Of a stretch of 39,280 nucleotides of DNA, positions 15,536-23,937 are shown piece after piece. This DNA comes from Gemmatimonadaceae bacterium (GTDB lineage Bacteria > Gemmatimonadota > Gemmatimonadetes > Gemmatimonadales > Gemmatimonadaceae). The stretch's first letter is position 1, and the number at the start of each line of letters is the position of its first letter. The stretch lies in contig JAICJQ010000015.1 in NCBI GenBank assembly GCA_025928335.1, forward strand, positions 1-39,280, given 5' to 3'. Under the pieces are notes generated by a model, which searched no databases, was not told the DNA's origin, and saw nothing but the letters and a program-made list of their open reading frames with translations. The translations under genes were made by a program, and so were the position numbers.

Positions 15536-16704
15536 GGCCCCGCCCTCTCCACTGACGTTTTGATCGGCGCCGCGAGGCGCTGCGCGAACTGATCGAGATA
15601 GTTCCACCAATCGCGCACGTCGCGGAAATCGCCGCTGTCGGTCCATCCCGCGCCGACCCAATAGTTCACGGGCTCGCCCGGCTTCGCATGCGAGACGAGG
15701 AAATAGTGGTCTTCATTCTCCCGCCACTCTGACACCGCATCGCGCGGAACGAGCACCGCCGTCCCGAGGTCGCCGTGTCCGCCATCCTTAGGCACGACCG
15801 GGCCCCATACCGACAGCCAAGCCCACGGCCGCGCCTTGCTCTCCGATCCGACGACGCTCGGCCGCTTCACGAGCCCCGTGACCCACGGCAGGTCGTTCAC
15901 CGGCGATTCCGAGCGAAAGATGCTCGTGACGTGATTGAGGTTTTGGCCCGCGTCGAGCGCGACGCGCTTCGTCTCGGTCACGCGAGGCCCGCTTCCGGCA
16001 TCCCACGGTTGATACTGGAGCTCGAAAATGGCGCGGACCGGACCGTTGGCGATGATCTTCCACGATTTGAAGTTCCACGCGCGATACATTTTGCCGTCGC
16101 GCCAGATCGCCGTGCCGCCCGCGCCGAGCGTCTGACCGACGTCGAAGAAGTCGGCGCCTTCGCCGGTATCGCGATGATATTCGTCGTGCCCCTTCGCGTA
16201 CCACTTCTCGACGATCGGCGTACGCACGCGCTTGACCCACACATCGAGGCCGCTGCTCAGCAGCGAATCGACTTTCCACAATCCCTGTCCGTAGATGCGA
16301 AAGGCGATGCGGTCGCTTTCCCATGCCACATCGTCGCGCGGATCCTGGTGCGACGCGTACACCCGGACCTTCTCTACCTTCGCCGGGGGCGCCGCCTCGA
16401 TGGCGAAGCGCTTCGCCTCACTCGGCGCAAAGGTCGCCTGGAAGATCAGCTCGTCCATCGTTCCGTTGCCGTCGTTGTCCACTACCTGCGACGCGATCTC
16501 ACGCCCCGAACCGAGGTCGCGGACTCGGACCTGGGCTGGGCTGGCGCTCGGCAGCTTGGCGCGAACATCGGCCCAGGCGACACCGATCGTTTCGTCGGTG
16601 CGCGTCAGCGCGAGCGTGTTCTCGGCGCGCACCACGTACGACGCCTGGGCGCTGAGGACGAACGGAAGGACAAGCGCCGTCGCGGCAACCAGAATCGTTC
16701 TCAT
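15532..16704 (-). CDS. Secreted DUF4861-like protein, unknown function, in the pectin operon
   Basis: 390 aa from ATG at 16704, overlapping the kduI stop (ATGA). Signal peptide 1-20 (ends VLSAQ). The rest is probably beta-rich. DNDGNGTMDELIF (76-88) looks like a calcium-binding loop. A second conserved-looking stretch is EKWYAKGHDEYHRDTGEG (166-183) followed by DVGQTLGAGGTAIW; a block of His, Asp, Glu and Gly here could be an active site. This matches my recollection of the DUF4861 family (often annotated as hypothetical), which occurs near pectin genes of Bacteroidota and relatives. Placed between kduI and the GH28-CE8 gene, it likely acts on pectin or its fragments outside the cytoplasm. 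No catalytic function should be assumed. Confidence 0.75.
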   Translation of the reverse strand: MRTILVAATALVLPFVLSAQASYVVRAENTLALTRTDETIGVAWADVRAKLPSASPAQVRVRDLGSGREIASQVVDNDGNGTMDELIFQATFAPSEAKRFAIEAAPPAKVEKVRVYASHQDPRDDVAWESDRIAFRIYGQGLWKVDSLLSSGLDVWVKRVRTPIVEKWYAKGHDEYHRDTGEGADFFDVGQTLGAGGTAIWRDGKMYRAWNFKSWKIIANGPVRAIFELQYQPWDAGSGPRVTETKRVALDAGQNLNHVTSIFRSESPVNDLPWVTGLVKRPSVVGSESKARPWAWLSVWGPVVPKDGGHGDLGTAVLVPRDAVSEWRENEDHYFLVSHAKPGEPVNYWVGAGWTDSGDFRDVRDWWNYLDQFAQRLAAPIKTSVERAGP

Positions 16705-17525
16705 CGCAGATCTCCCATGGCGACTTGCTGCATGTCCGTATAGTCCCGATTCTCGCCACCCATCGCCCAACAGAAGCTGTACGCCGACGTGCCGCACCCC
16801 GAGTGAATCGACCAGGGCGGCGACAGAACGACTTCCTCGTTCCGAACGATCAGATGGCGCGTCTCAGTCGGTTCACCCATCAGGTGAACGACGACGCCAT
16901 CATCGGGAACGTCGAAGTACAGGTACACTTCGGTGCGACGGAAATGCGAATGCGCCGGCATCGTGTTCCACACACTTCCCGGCTCGAGCCGCGTTACTCC
17001 CATTACGAGTTGAGCGCTCTGCGCCCCGTCGGCGTGGATGTACTTCGCGACTTTCCGTGCATTGGCGCGCTCGGCGCTTCCGATCGGACTGCCGGTAACG
17101 GAAGCACGGCTGACGTACGTCGTCGGATGCGAGGAGTGGGCGGGATAGCTGGTCAGATAGAACTTGGCGGTCTGTTCGGCGCTGTCGCTCTCGAAGCAGA
17201 CGTCGCGACTTCCACGGCCGACGTACAAGACGTCGAGCTTGTTCAGCTTGTATCGCTGACCATCGACGGAGACGTTGCCCGCCGCGCCGATGTTCAGGAC
17301 GCCCAGTTCGCGTCGTTCGAGGAAATACTCCGCTGCCAGCGATGCGGGCGCGCTGAGCGACAATGTGTCGCCACAAGGTACCGCGCCGCCGAGCACCACG
17401 CGGTCGAGGTCGACGTGATGCAGCGACACGGTGTCGGGCTTGAAGAGGCCCTGAACCAGGAACGCGTCACGAAGCTCCTCTGTCGAGAGCGCACGCGCCC
17501 GAATGGAATCCGGAAGGAGTCGCAT
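16701..17525 (-). CDS. kduI: 5-keto-4-deoxyuronate isomerase
   Basis: 274 aa, the usual size (E. coli KduI about 278). It converts 5-keto-4-deoxyuronate to 2,5-diketo-3-deoxygluconate in the cytoplasm. Zinc ligands are recognisable in HSHFRRTEVYLYF as H192, H194 and E199, with H241 in WSIHSG; each is offset by four from the E. coli ligands. Other family motifs are HHVDLDR (36-42), YFLERRELG (67-75) and GGAVPCGD (46-53). ATG at 17525 follows the kduD stop by 4 bp. It overlaps the next gene by ATGA. Confidence 0.95.
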   Translation of the reverse strand: MRLLPDSIRARALSTEELRDAFLVQGLFKPDTVSLHHVDLDRVVLGGAVPCGDTLSLSAPASLAAEYFLERRELGVLNIGAAGNVSVDGQRYKLNKLDVLYVGRGSRDVCFESDSAEQTAKFYLTSYPAHSSHPTTYVSRASVTGSPIGSAERANARKVAKYIHADGAQSAQLVMGVTRLEPGSVWNTMPAHSHFRRTEVYLYFDVPDDGVVVHLMGEPTETRHLIVRNEEVVLSPPWSIHSGCGTSAYSFCWAMGGENRDYTDMQQVAMGDLR

Positions 17526-17529
17526 AGTT

Positions 17530-18297
17530 CTATCGCGCCATCCATCCGCCGTCGACGAGTAGGATGTGGCCATTGACGTAATTGCTTGCCTCCGACGCCA
17601 GGAAGACGGCGGCGCCCGCTAGCTCGTTTGGAGTTCCCCAGCGAGCCGCGGGAATGCGCGACGTGATCTCGGCGAACCGATTCGCATCGTCGCGCAATCG
17701 CTGTGTGTTGTCGGTGGAGAAATAGCCGGGGGCGATGGCGTTCACCTGCACGTTGTGCCGTGCCCACTCGTTGGCGAGCGCCTTCGTTAGTCCCGCCACC
17801 GCGTGCTTGCTCGCCGTGTACGCCGGCACCGTGATCCCGCCGCTGAACGACAGCACTGACGCGATGTTGATGATCTTTCCGGATCGTCGCTCCACCATGC
17901 CGCGACCGAAGAACTGGGACAGGAGCCAGACCGAATCGAGATTCGTCTCGAGGATGCGGTCCCACTCCGCCTCGGCGTATTCCACTGCGGGCTGTCGCGC
18001 GATGGTGCCGCCGTTGTTGACGAGGATGTCGATCGCCCCGGCTTGTCGCTGTGCCTCTTCCGCCATCCGCAGAACGGCTTTCCGATCGGCAAGGTCAGCG
18101 CTGACCTTCCATGCACGGCGACCAAGCGACGCGATGCCCTTCACAGTTTCATCGGCGCCACTCGCTTTCGAGCTCGCGCACACGACGTCGGCGCCCGCCT
18201 CGGCGAACGCGATCGCCATCGCTTTGCCGAGTCCACGGCTCGAGCCAGTGACGAGCGCGCGCTTCCCTTGAAGGGTGAACTGATCGAGTACGCTCAT
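17530..18297 (-). CDS. kduD: 2-deoxy-D-gluconate 3-dehydrogenase / 2,5-diketo-3-deoxygluconate reductase (SDR)
   Basis: 255 aa, short-chain dehydrogenase. NAD(P) motif TGSSRGLG (17-24), NNG (94-96), catalytic Ser147, Tyr160 and Lys164 (YTASK), PGYFST after the active site and C-terminal VDGGW. It reduces 2,5-diketo-3-deoxygluconate to 2-keto-3-deoxygluconate, using the KduI product. KduD rather than another SDR is supported by kduI being next and by GYFSTDNTQRLRDD (residues about 190-203), typical of KduD. ATG at 18297 overlaps the GH105 stop as ATGA. Confidence 0.93.
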   Translation of the reverse strand: MSVLDQFTLQGKRALVTGSSRGLGKAMAIAFAEAGADVVCASSKASGADETVKGIASLGRRAWKVSADLADRKAVLRMAEEAQRQAGAIDILVNNGGTIARQPAVEYAEAEWDRILETNLDSVWLLSQFFGRGMVERRSGKIINIASVLSFSGGITVPAYTASKHAVAGLTKALANEWARHNVQVNAIAPGYFSTDNTQRLRDDANRFAEITSRIPAARWGTPNELAGAAVFLASEASNYVNGHILLVDGGWMAR

Positions 18298-19442
18298 CGG
18301 CCGAGTTCCACCGCGGCGAGGAGAAAGGCGCCGACACCCTTGTAGTCGTCGTCGACGATCGGCTCGGAGACGTAGTACTCGTAGTTCACGCCGCGCACCG
18401 GCTCCCCGCCGAGGCCCGCAACTTTGCAGATATTGGTGATCGAGACCGTCCCGTCAGGGTTCGTGCGGACGAAGTGAGCCAGCATTCCGTCGAAGGCGCG
18501 ATCGGCGCGTCGGCGAACGTCGGCAGGGAGCACGCCGATGCGGACGCCCTTCGCGAACGCATACGTGAACATCGACGAGGCCGACGCTTCGAGGTAGTTG
18601 CGATCCCGATTCGGCTGGTCGAGGACTTGCCACCAGACGCCGCTCACGGGGTCCTGCACCGCGGCAACAGCGGAGGCCAACTGCTGGGTGATGCGAACGA
18701 GCTCCGCGCGATCGTGATGCGTCTTCGGTAGGTCGTCCAGAACGTCCACCAACGCCATCAGATACCAACCGATCGCGCGTCCCCAGAAAACTCGCGAGGC
18801 CCCCGTCTTGGGATCCGCCCACGTCTGCGAATGCGTGGCGTCCCACCCGTGATAGAACAGTCCAGTCGCCGGATCACGCAGGTGACGCGCCGCGAGAAGG
18901 AACTGCCGCGCCACGTCAGTGACGGCCGACGTGTCGTTGTGGCGAACAGCGTACCGCATATAAAATGGCTCGGCCATGTACAGGCCGTCGAGCCACATCT
19001 GCTGCGGGTAAATCTTCTTGTGCCAGAAGCCGCCTTCCGATGTGCGCGGTTGCGTGCGCAGCTGCTGGCGCAATCGATCCGCGGCGCGCGCATACCGCGC
19101 GTCATGCGTGCGATCGAACAAACCGAACAGGGCGCGCCCTTCGTTGATCTGGTCGAGATTGTACTCGTCGGCCGCGTATGTCGCGATCTCGCCATTCGGC
19201 CGGACGAGGGAATCGATGCTGCGCTTGATGTACGCCGCATACACGGCATCGCCCGTCGCGGTGCCAAGCCGTTCGAGGCCCAGCAGCATGAGTCCCGCGG
19301 TGTAATCCCACCGGTCGTAGACGGCGATCGGACTCCGTCGCATCACGGACTCGGCGACGCGAACTGACCATGGACGGCTCGACTGAGCCGACACAGGAGT
19401 CAGCGCGAGCGTCGAGAGCAACGCGGCGAGAGCGAGTCTCAC
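18294..19442 (-). CDS. Secreted GH105 unsaturated (rhamno)galacturonyl hydrolase
   Basis: 382 aa with a cleavable signal peptide (1-20, ending TPVSAQ), placing it in the periplasm. GH105 enzymes add water to the double bond of unsaturated galacturonyl residues left by pectate or rhamnogalacturonan lyases, releasing 5-keto-4-deoxyuronate. Landmarks: WDYTAGLMLLGLERL (45-59), FWHKKIYPQQMWLDGLYMAEPF (139-160, given in part; general acid probably D152), YHGWDATH (197-204) and WGRAIGWYLMALVDVL (220-235). GTG start at 19442 overlaps the GH28 stop (GTGA). The lyase that would feed it is not in the window. Confidence 0.92.
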   Translation of the reverse strand: MRLALAALLSTLALTPVSAQSSRPWSVRVAESVMRRSPIAVYDRWDYTAGLMLLGLERLGTATGDAVYAAYIKRSIDSLVRPNGEIATYAADEYNLDQINEGRALFGLFDRTHDARYARAADRLRQQLRTQPRTSEGGFWHKKIYPQQMWLDGLYMAEPFYMRYAVRHNDTSAVTDVARQFLLAARHLRDPATGLFYHGWDATHSQTWADPKTGASRVFWGRAIGWYLMALVDVLDDLPKTHHDRAELVRITQQLASAVAAVQDPVSGVWWQVLDQPNRDRNYLEASASSMFTYAFAKGVRIGVLPADVRRRADRAFDGMLAHFVRTNPDGTVSITNICKVAGLGGEPVRGVNYEYYVSEPIVDDDYKGVGAFLLAAVELGR

Positions 19443-20884
19443 GATACCTCGACCCCGTTGATCTTCGTTCGCACGAAGCGAACGTCAGTCGCGTGCTCGA
19501 GAACGTTGCCTTTGGCGACATTGTCGAAGCGACAGTCGATGACCCGGACGTGTTCGATCGGTGCGTTCGCGAACCCTTTGAGGTAGATGCCGTACGGACT
19601 CTTCTTGCTCGTGACCCGCAGCAGTTCGATGTCGCGGGCGACTGGCGTGAACGACCCTTTGGCGCCTTCTTCGTAGCTGAAGTCGATCGACAGAACGGAG
19701 TCGGCCACCTGGCCGATCGTCACGTCCCTCATGTAAATGTCGTGGAGCAGCCCACCGCGCATCGCGTTGTTCTTCAGCCGAAGCGCGCGGTCGAGGCGCG
19801 GACTGTCCATGCGACAGTCATGCGCGAAGACGTTCCAGCATCCGCCGGAAATCTCACTGCCGACGGTGACGCCGCCGTGCCCGTCCCGCATCTCGCAGTT
19901 CCGGACGATGATGTTCTCGCTCGGCACGTTGAGGCGCCGGCCATCGGCGTTGCGCCCCGACTTGATCGCGATGCAGTCGTCGCCGGTATCGAAGGTGCAA
20001 TGTTCGATCAGCACGTCACGACATGACTCCGGGTCGCAGCCGTCGTTGTTCGGACCGTGCGTCGTGATCTTCACACCGCGCACCGTGACGTTGGTGCAGA
20101 GAACGGGATGAATCTCCCACATCGGTGAATTCACGATGGTGACGTTCTCGATAAGCACGTTGCGGCAGCGATACGGCTGGATGAACTGGGGCCGGAAGTA
20201 CGCGTCCGCGCCGAACGTGCGCTTCCCAACCGCAACGCCCTGCTCCGCCATCGCAAGGAGTCGCTGGCGAGCCATGTTGTAGTTCGGCATCCCCTGCCTC
20301 CAACCGAACTCCGCGAGACCCTTCCAGGGCCACCAGTGTTGCTCGTTCGCCTGGCCGTCGAGCGTCCCTTCGCCGGTCACGCCGACGTTCGTCTGCTCGA
20401 ACGCGTAAATCAGCGGCGATAGGCCCATGAGCTCCGTTCCCTCGAAGCGCGTGAGCACGGCGGGCAAGTATCTCGAGGCATCGTGGGTGAACGCGAGCGT
20501 TGCCCCGCGCGACACATGCAGGTTGACGTTGCTCCTCAGATGAACCGGCCCGGTGAGGAACCTGCCGGTTGGCACCACGACTCGGCCGCCGCCGGCGGCG
20601 CTGCACGCGTCAACGGTGCGACGTATGGCCTCGGTGTTGTCGAACGATGCCTGGTCGCGCGCCCCGTAGCGCGTAATGTCGAAGTCGCGATCCGGGAATC
20701 GCGGCGGCGCGATGCGCGAAAGAATCTGCGGAACGAGCCTCCAACCCCTCGCCAACGTCGGCGGTGCGTTCGTCTGCGCGACATGCCGGCAGGCCAACGC
20801 GCCCATCGGCGAGGTGAGTACTGCTCCCGCGCCAAGCGACCGCAGAAAGTCGCGCCGATTGCTCACGAGTCGAGCGGGCGCCAT
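19439..20884 (-). CDS. Tat-exported GH28 glycoside hydrolase (exo-polygalacturonase type)
   Basis: 481 aa. The start has NRRDFLRSLGAG (9-20), a Tat twin-arginine signal, then a hydrophobic stretch ending ALAC (29-32); the Cys could be a poor lipobox. A GH28 beta-helix fills about 65-475, with NNDGCDP (279-285), GDD (301-303), GHGG (335-338) and RLK (369-371). The insertion between residues 180 and 245 and the pattern of motifs suggest the exo-acting PehX/PelX-like group that trims oligogalacturonides in the periplasm. Follows exuT by 19 bp, the widest gap inside the operon. Tat export implies the protein is folded before export. Confidence 0.9.
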   Translation of the reverse strand: MAPARLVSNRRDFLRSLGAGAVLTSPMGALACRHVAQTNAPPTLARGWRLVPQILSRIAPPRFPDRDFDITRYGARDQASFDNTEAIRRTVDACSAAGGGRVVVPTGRFLTGPVHLRSNVNLHVSRGATLAFTHDASRYLPAVLTRFEGTELMGLSPLIYAFEQTNVGVTGEGTLDGQANEQHWWPWKGLAEFGWRQGMPNYNMARQRLLAMAEQGVAVGKRTFGADAYFRPQFIQPYRCRNVLIENVTIVNSPMWEIHPVLCTNVTVRGVKITTHGPNNDGCDPESCRDVLIEHCTFDTGDDCIAIKSGRNADGRRLNVPSENIIVRNCEMRDGHGGVTVGSEISGGCWNVFAHDCRMDSPRLDRALRLKNNAMRGGLLHDIYMRDVTIGQVADSVLSIDFSYEEGAKGSFTPVARDIELLRVTSKKSPYGIYLKGFANAPIEHVRVIDCRFDNVAKGNVLEHATDVRFVRTKINGVEVS

Positions 20885-20903
20885 GGTGACCTTCGACGTC
20901 GGA

Positions 20904-22232
20904 TCACACGAGCTCTCCCTTCGTCAGCTCGACGCGTTCCAGGCGCGGCGAGAGAAGGTGCACCACCACCAGTGCCGACACATAGGCGAAGCCGCAGACG
21001 AGAAAGACCGGCGTGTAGTTGCTGCCGTTGTGCTGAAGCACCCATCCGGTCCCGCGCTGAAAGAGAAAGCCGCCGATCGCCCCGGTGAATCCACCGATGC
21101 CAACGACGGAGCCCACGGCGTACCGTGGGAACATGTCGCTCGCCAATGTGAAGATGTTCGCCGACCACCACTGATGCGCCGCCGCCGCGACGCCGACGAT
21201 CAGCACCGCCGTCCACATGCTCGGCGTGTACGGCGCGAAGATCGTCGGCACGATGAGGAGCGCCGCGATAAGCATGGTCGTCTTCCGGCTGACGTTCACG
21301 TTCCAGCCGCGCTTGATCAACGCGCCGGACAACCATCCGCCGAAGATCGATCCGACGTCGGCGAGCAGATAGATCGCGATCAGCGGCGCTGCCACGTTCG
21401 CCAGCTTGATGCCGAACTTCGTGTCGAGGAACTTCGGCAGCCAGTACAGATAGAACCACCAGATCGGATCGGTCATCAGCTTGCCGATCGCGAACGCCCA
21501 TGTTTGGCGGTGGCGCAGCAGCCGTGTCCATTTCACCGGGCGTGGGGACTCGTCGCCGTCGCTGCAAATGTGCGCCAGCTCGGCCTTGCCGCACTTTGGA
21601 TGGTCCCGGGGCGGCCGATACACGGCGAGCCAGAACGCCAGCCAGATGAAACCGAGCGAGCCGGTCGCGATGAATGCCGCCCGCCATCCCCATGTGATCG
21701 TGATCCACGGAACGAGAAGCGGCGTGATGATGGCGCCGACATTCGAGCCGGCATTGAAGATCCCCGTTGCCAGCGCCCGCTCTTTCGACGGAAACCACTC
21801 GGCGACCGTCTTGATGGACGCCGGAAAGTTTCCCGATTCGCCGAAGCCGAGCGCGAAGCGTGCCGCGCTGAAGCCGGCCGTCGTCTTGGCGAGCGCCGTC
21901 GACATTGCGGACAGGCTCCAGATCACGACCGACGCCGCGAAGCCGCGTCGCGTGCCGATGCGATCCATCACCCGGCCGGCGATGAGCAAGCCGAATGCGT
22001 ACGAAATCGTGAACCACGAAACAACGTTGGCGAATTGCTGTTCGTTCCAACCGATGTCGCGCGACAGCGTCGGCCCGAGAATGCCGAGTACCTGGCGATC
22101 GATGTAGTTGATCGTCGTCGCGAAGAAGAGCAAGGCGCAGATCGTCCACCGGTAGCGTCCGATCGGTCCGAGCGCGCCCGAGGCGGCAAGCTCAGTCGCG
22201 CCAGCGGCCGCCGGCTTCGTCGTTACCGCCAT
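20904..22232 (-). CDS. exuT: MFS hexuronate transporter (ExuT-like)
   Basis: 442 aa, 12 membrane helices of the anion:cation symporter branch of MFS. FATTINYIDRQVLGILGPTL (quoted in part: NYIDRQVLGIL) at helix 1, GRVMDRIGTRRGF as the loop 2-3 motif, and FGESGNFPASIKTVAEWFP after helix 4 are characteristic of ExuT and relatives. It should bring galacturonate or glucuronate into the cytoplasm by proton symport. ATG at 22232 lies one base past the kdgK stop; an in-frame upstream codon would overlap kdgK and was not chosen. Substrate is inferred from the operon, and unsaturated monomers may also be carried. Confidence 0.9.
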   Translation of the reverse strand: MAVTTKPAAAGATELAASGALGPIGRYRWTICALLFFATTINYIDRQVLGILGPTLSRDIGWNEQQFANVVSWFTISYAFGLLIAGRVMDRIGTRRGFAASVVIWSLSAMSTALAKTTAGFSAARFALGFGESGNFPASIKTVAEWFPSKERALATGIFNAGSNVGAIITPLLVPWITITWGWRAAFIATGSLGFIWLAFWLAVYRPPRDHPKCGKAELAHICSDGDESPRPVKWTRLLRHRQTWAFAIGKLMTDPIWWFYLYWLPKFLDTKFGIKLANVAAPLIAIYLLADVGSIFGGWLSGALIKRGWNVNVSRKTTMLIAALLIVPTIFAPYTPSMWTAVLIVGVAAAAHQWWSANIFTLASDMFPRYAVGSVVGIGGFTGAIGGFLFQRGTGWVLQHNGSNYTPVFLVCGFAYVSALVVVHLLSPRLERVELTKGELV

Positions 22233-22233
22233 G

Positions 22234-23262
22234 TTATCGCTGCACGCGACCGCTCGCGTCACCAGCCATGAGGGCCTCCACTTCACTCACGCTCACGCGG
22301 TTGATGTCCCCGAGCACTGAATGCTTGAGGCACGACGCCGCCGTCGCGAACTCGAGACCACGCTGGTCATCCTTGTACGCGCGCAGCCCATAGATGAGAC
22401 CCGCGGCAAACGAATCGCCGCCGCCGACACGATCCACGATGTCGGTGATCTCGTAGTGCCGCCCCGACAGGAACTGCTTGCGACTGTGCAGCACTGCACT
22501 CCAGCCGTTGTGATCGGCGCTGTGACTTTCGCGGAGCGTGATGACTTGCTTCTCCAGATTCGGAAACTCTTTCAACACCCGTTCGGCGAGGGCGCAATAT
22601 TTCTCCTGCTCCAACTCGCCCGACTCCACGCTCACGTCGACTTCGATGCCAAGCGCCTTCTGACAGTCCTCCTCGTTCGCGATGCCAACGGTGGCATGAC
22701 CCACCAACTCGCGCATGACCTCCGGCGCTTTCTTGCCGTACTTCCAGAGATTCTTTCTATAGTTGTAGTCGCAGGAGACGCTCAGCTTGCGCTCGCGCGC
22801 CGCCTTGGCCGCCGCGATCGACAGCTCGGCGGCACTTGCGCTGATCGCCGGCGTCACGCCGCTGATGTGGAACCAATCCGCCCCGGCGAAGACGACGTCC
22901 CAATCAAAATCGCTCGCCATCGCCGTCGATATCGAGGAGCCGGCGCGGTCGTACGTCACACGGGACGGTCGCTGATTGGCGCCGTTCTCGAGAAAGTAGA
23001 CGCCGAGTCGTTCGCCCTGCCGTTTGATGCACGATGTATCGATGCCGAAGCCGCGCAGCGTCGCCAGGCAAGCGTCGCCAACGTTGTTGGCGGGAATCGC
23101 CGAGACGAATCGGGCCTCCACACCAAACTGCGCCAGCGACGCAGCCACGTTCGCCTCGGCCCCGCCAAACGTGGCTTCGAGCATCGGCGACTGGAACAGT
23201 CGCTCGAATCCCGGCGACTTGAGGCGCAGCATCACTTCGCCGAGCGTGACGACGCACGTCAT
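22234..23262 (-). CDS. kdgK: 2-keto-3-deoxygluconate kinase (PfkB family)
   Basis: 342 aa. Phosphorylates 2-keto-3-deoxygluconate to KDPG with ATP. PfkB features: [15 protein letters not shown] (33-47), DYNYRKNLW (165-173, typical of KdgK) and the anion-hole/base motif DRVGGGDSF (277-285, Asp283). The ATG at 23262 overlaps the eda stop (ATGA); the longer frame reads through eda and was rejected. Placement next to eda supports this role over another sugar kinase. Confidence 0.94.
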   Translation of the reverse strand: MTCVVTLGEVMLRLKSPGFERLFQSPMLEATFGGAEANVAASLAQFGVEARFVSAIPANNVGDACLATLRGFGIDTSCIKRQGERLGVYFLENGANQRPSRVTYDRAGSSISTAMASDFDWDVVFAGADWFHISGVTPAISASAAELSIAAAKAARERKLSVSCDYNYRKNLWKYGKKAPEVMRELVGHATVGIANEEDCQKALGIEVDVSVESGELEQEKYCALAERVLKEFPNLEKQVITLRESHSADHNGWSAVLHSRKQFLSGRHYEITDIVDRVGGGDSFAAGLIYGLRAYKDDQRGLEFATAASCLKHSVLGDINRVSVSEVEALMAGDASGRVQR

Positions 23263-23936
23263 ACCGCAACCCCCGCCGCGACGGCGATTCCGCCCCGCGC
23301 AATCTCCGTGGCGCGCAGCGCGGCATCGCGAATCCGAGCGAATTGTCTCTCCGCGATCCAATCCGCCGGCGCCATCCAGGATCCTCCGCATGCGACGACG
23401 CGTTTGAACGCGAGGTACTTCGCGACATTCTCCGCGTTGATGCCGCCGGTGGGCATGAAACTCACATCCACGTACGGCGCGGCGATCGCCTTCAGATAGT
23501 CCAACCCACCTGTCTGTTCGGCCGGAAAGAATTTGAGCGTTGTGAGGCCTCTCTCGAGCGCCGCCTCGACCTCCGTCGGTGTCGCTATGCCCGGAAAGAC
23601 GGGGATGTCGTGCTCGAGGCAATGCTCGACCACTCGAGGACCGAATCCCGGCGCCACGATGAACTGCGCGCCGGCGTCGCGCGCACGCTTCGCCTGCTCG
23701 GCGGTGAGCACCGTGCCGGCGCCGACGAACATCTCGGGGACCTCGGCGGTGATCCGTCGCAGCGCCTCAGGCGCACGGGGCGTGCGAAAGGTGATCTCGG
23801 CGCATGCCAGTCCACCGTCCATGAGCGCCCGCGCCAGCGGGATCGCGTCTTCCGGATCATCGATCGTGATCACGGGGACGATGCGCACCGCGCGCAGCCT
23901 CGCCAAAACATCGCCGAAAGAGGGGAAGGCCGTCAT
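23259..23936 (-). CDS. eda: KDPG aldolase
   Basis: 225 aa. Class I aldolase cleaving KDPG to pyruvate and glyceraldehyde-3-phosphate. Active-site features: EITFRTP (47-53, Glu47), the Schiff-base lysine K135 in [15 protein letters not shown] (94-100) and PTGG (162-165). Length and pattern match Eda. The ATG at 23936 lies one base after the uxaB stop. It may also be a DgoA-type aldolase, but the uronate operon makes KDPG the expected substrate. Confidence 0.94.
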   Translation of the reverse strand: MTAFPSFGDVLARLRAVRIVPVITIDDPEDAIPLARALMDGGLACAEITFRTPRAPEALRRITAEVPEMFVGAGTVLTAEQAKRARDAGAQFIVAPGFGPRVVEHCLEHDIPVFPGIATPTEVEAALERGLTTLKFFPAEQTGGLDYLKAIAAPYVDVSFMPTGGINAENVAKYLAFKRVVACGGSWMAPADWIAERQFARIRDAALRATEIARGGIAVAAGVAV

Positions 23937-23937
23937 G

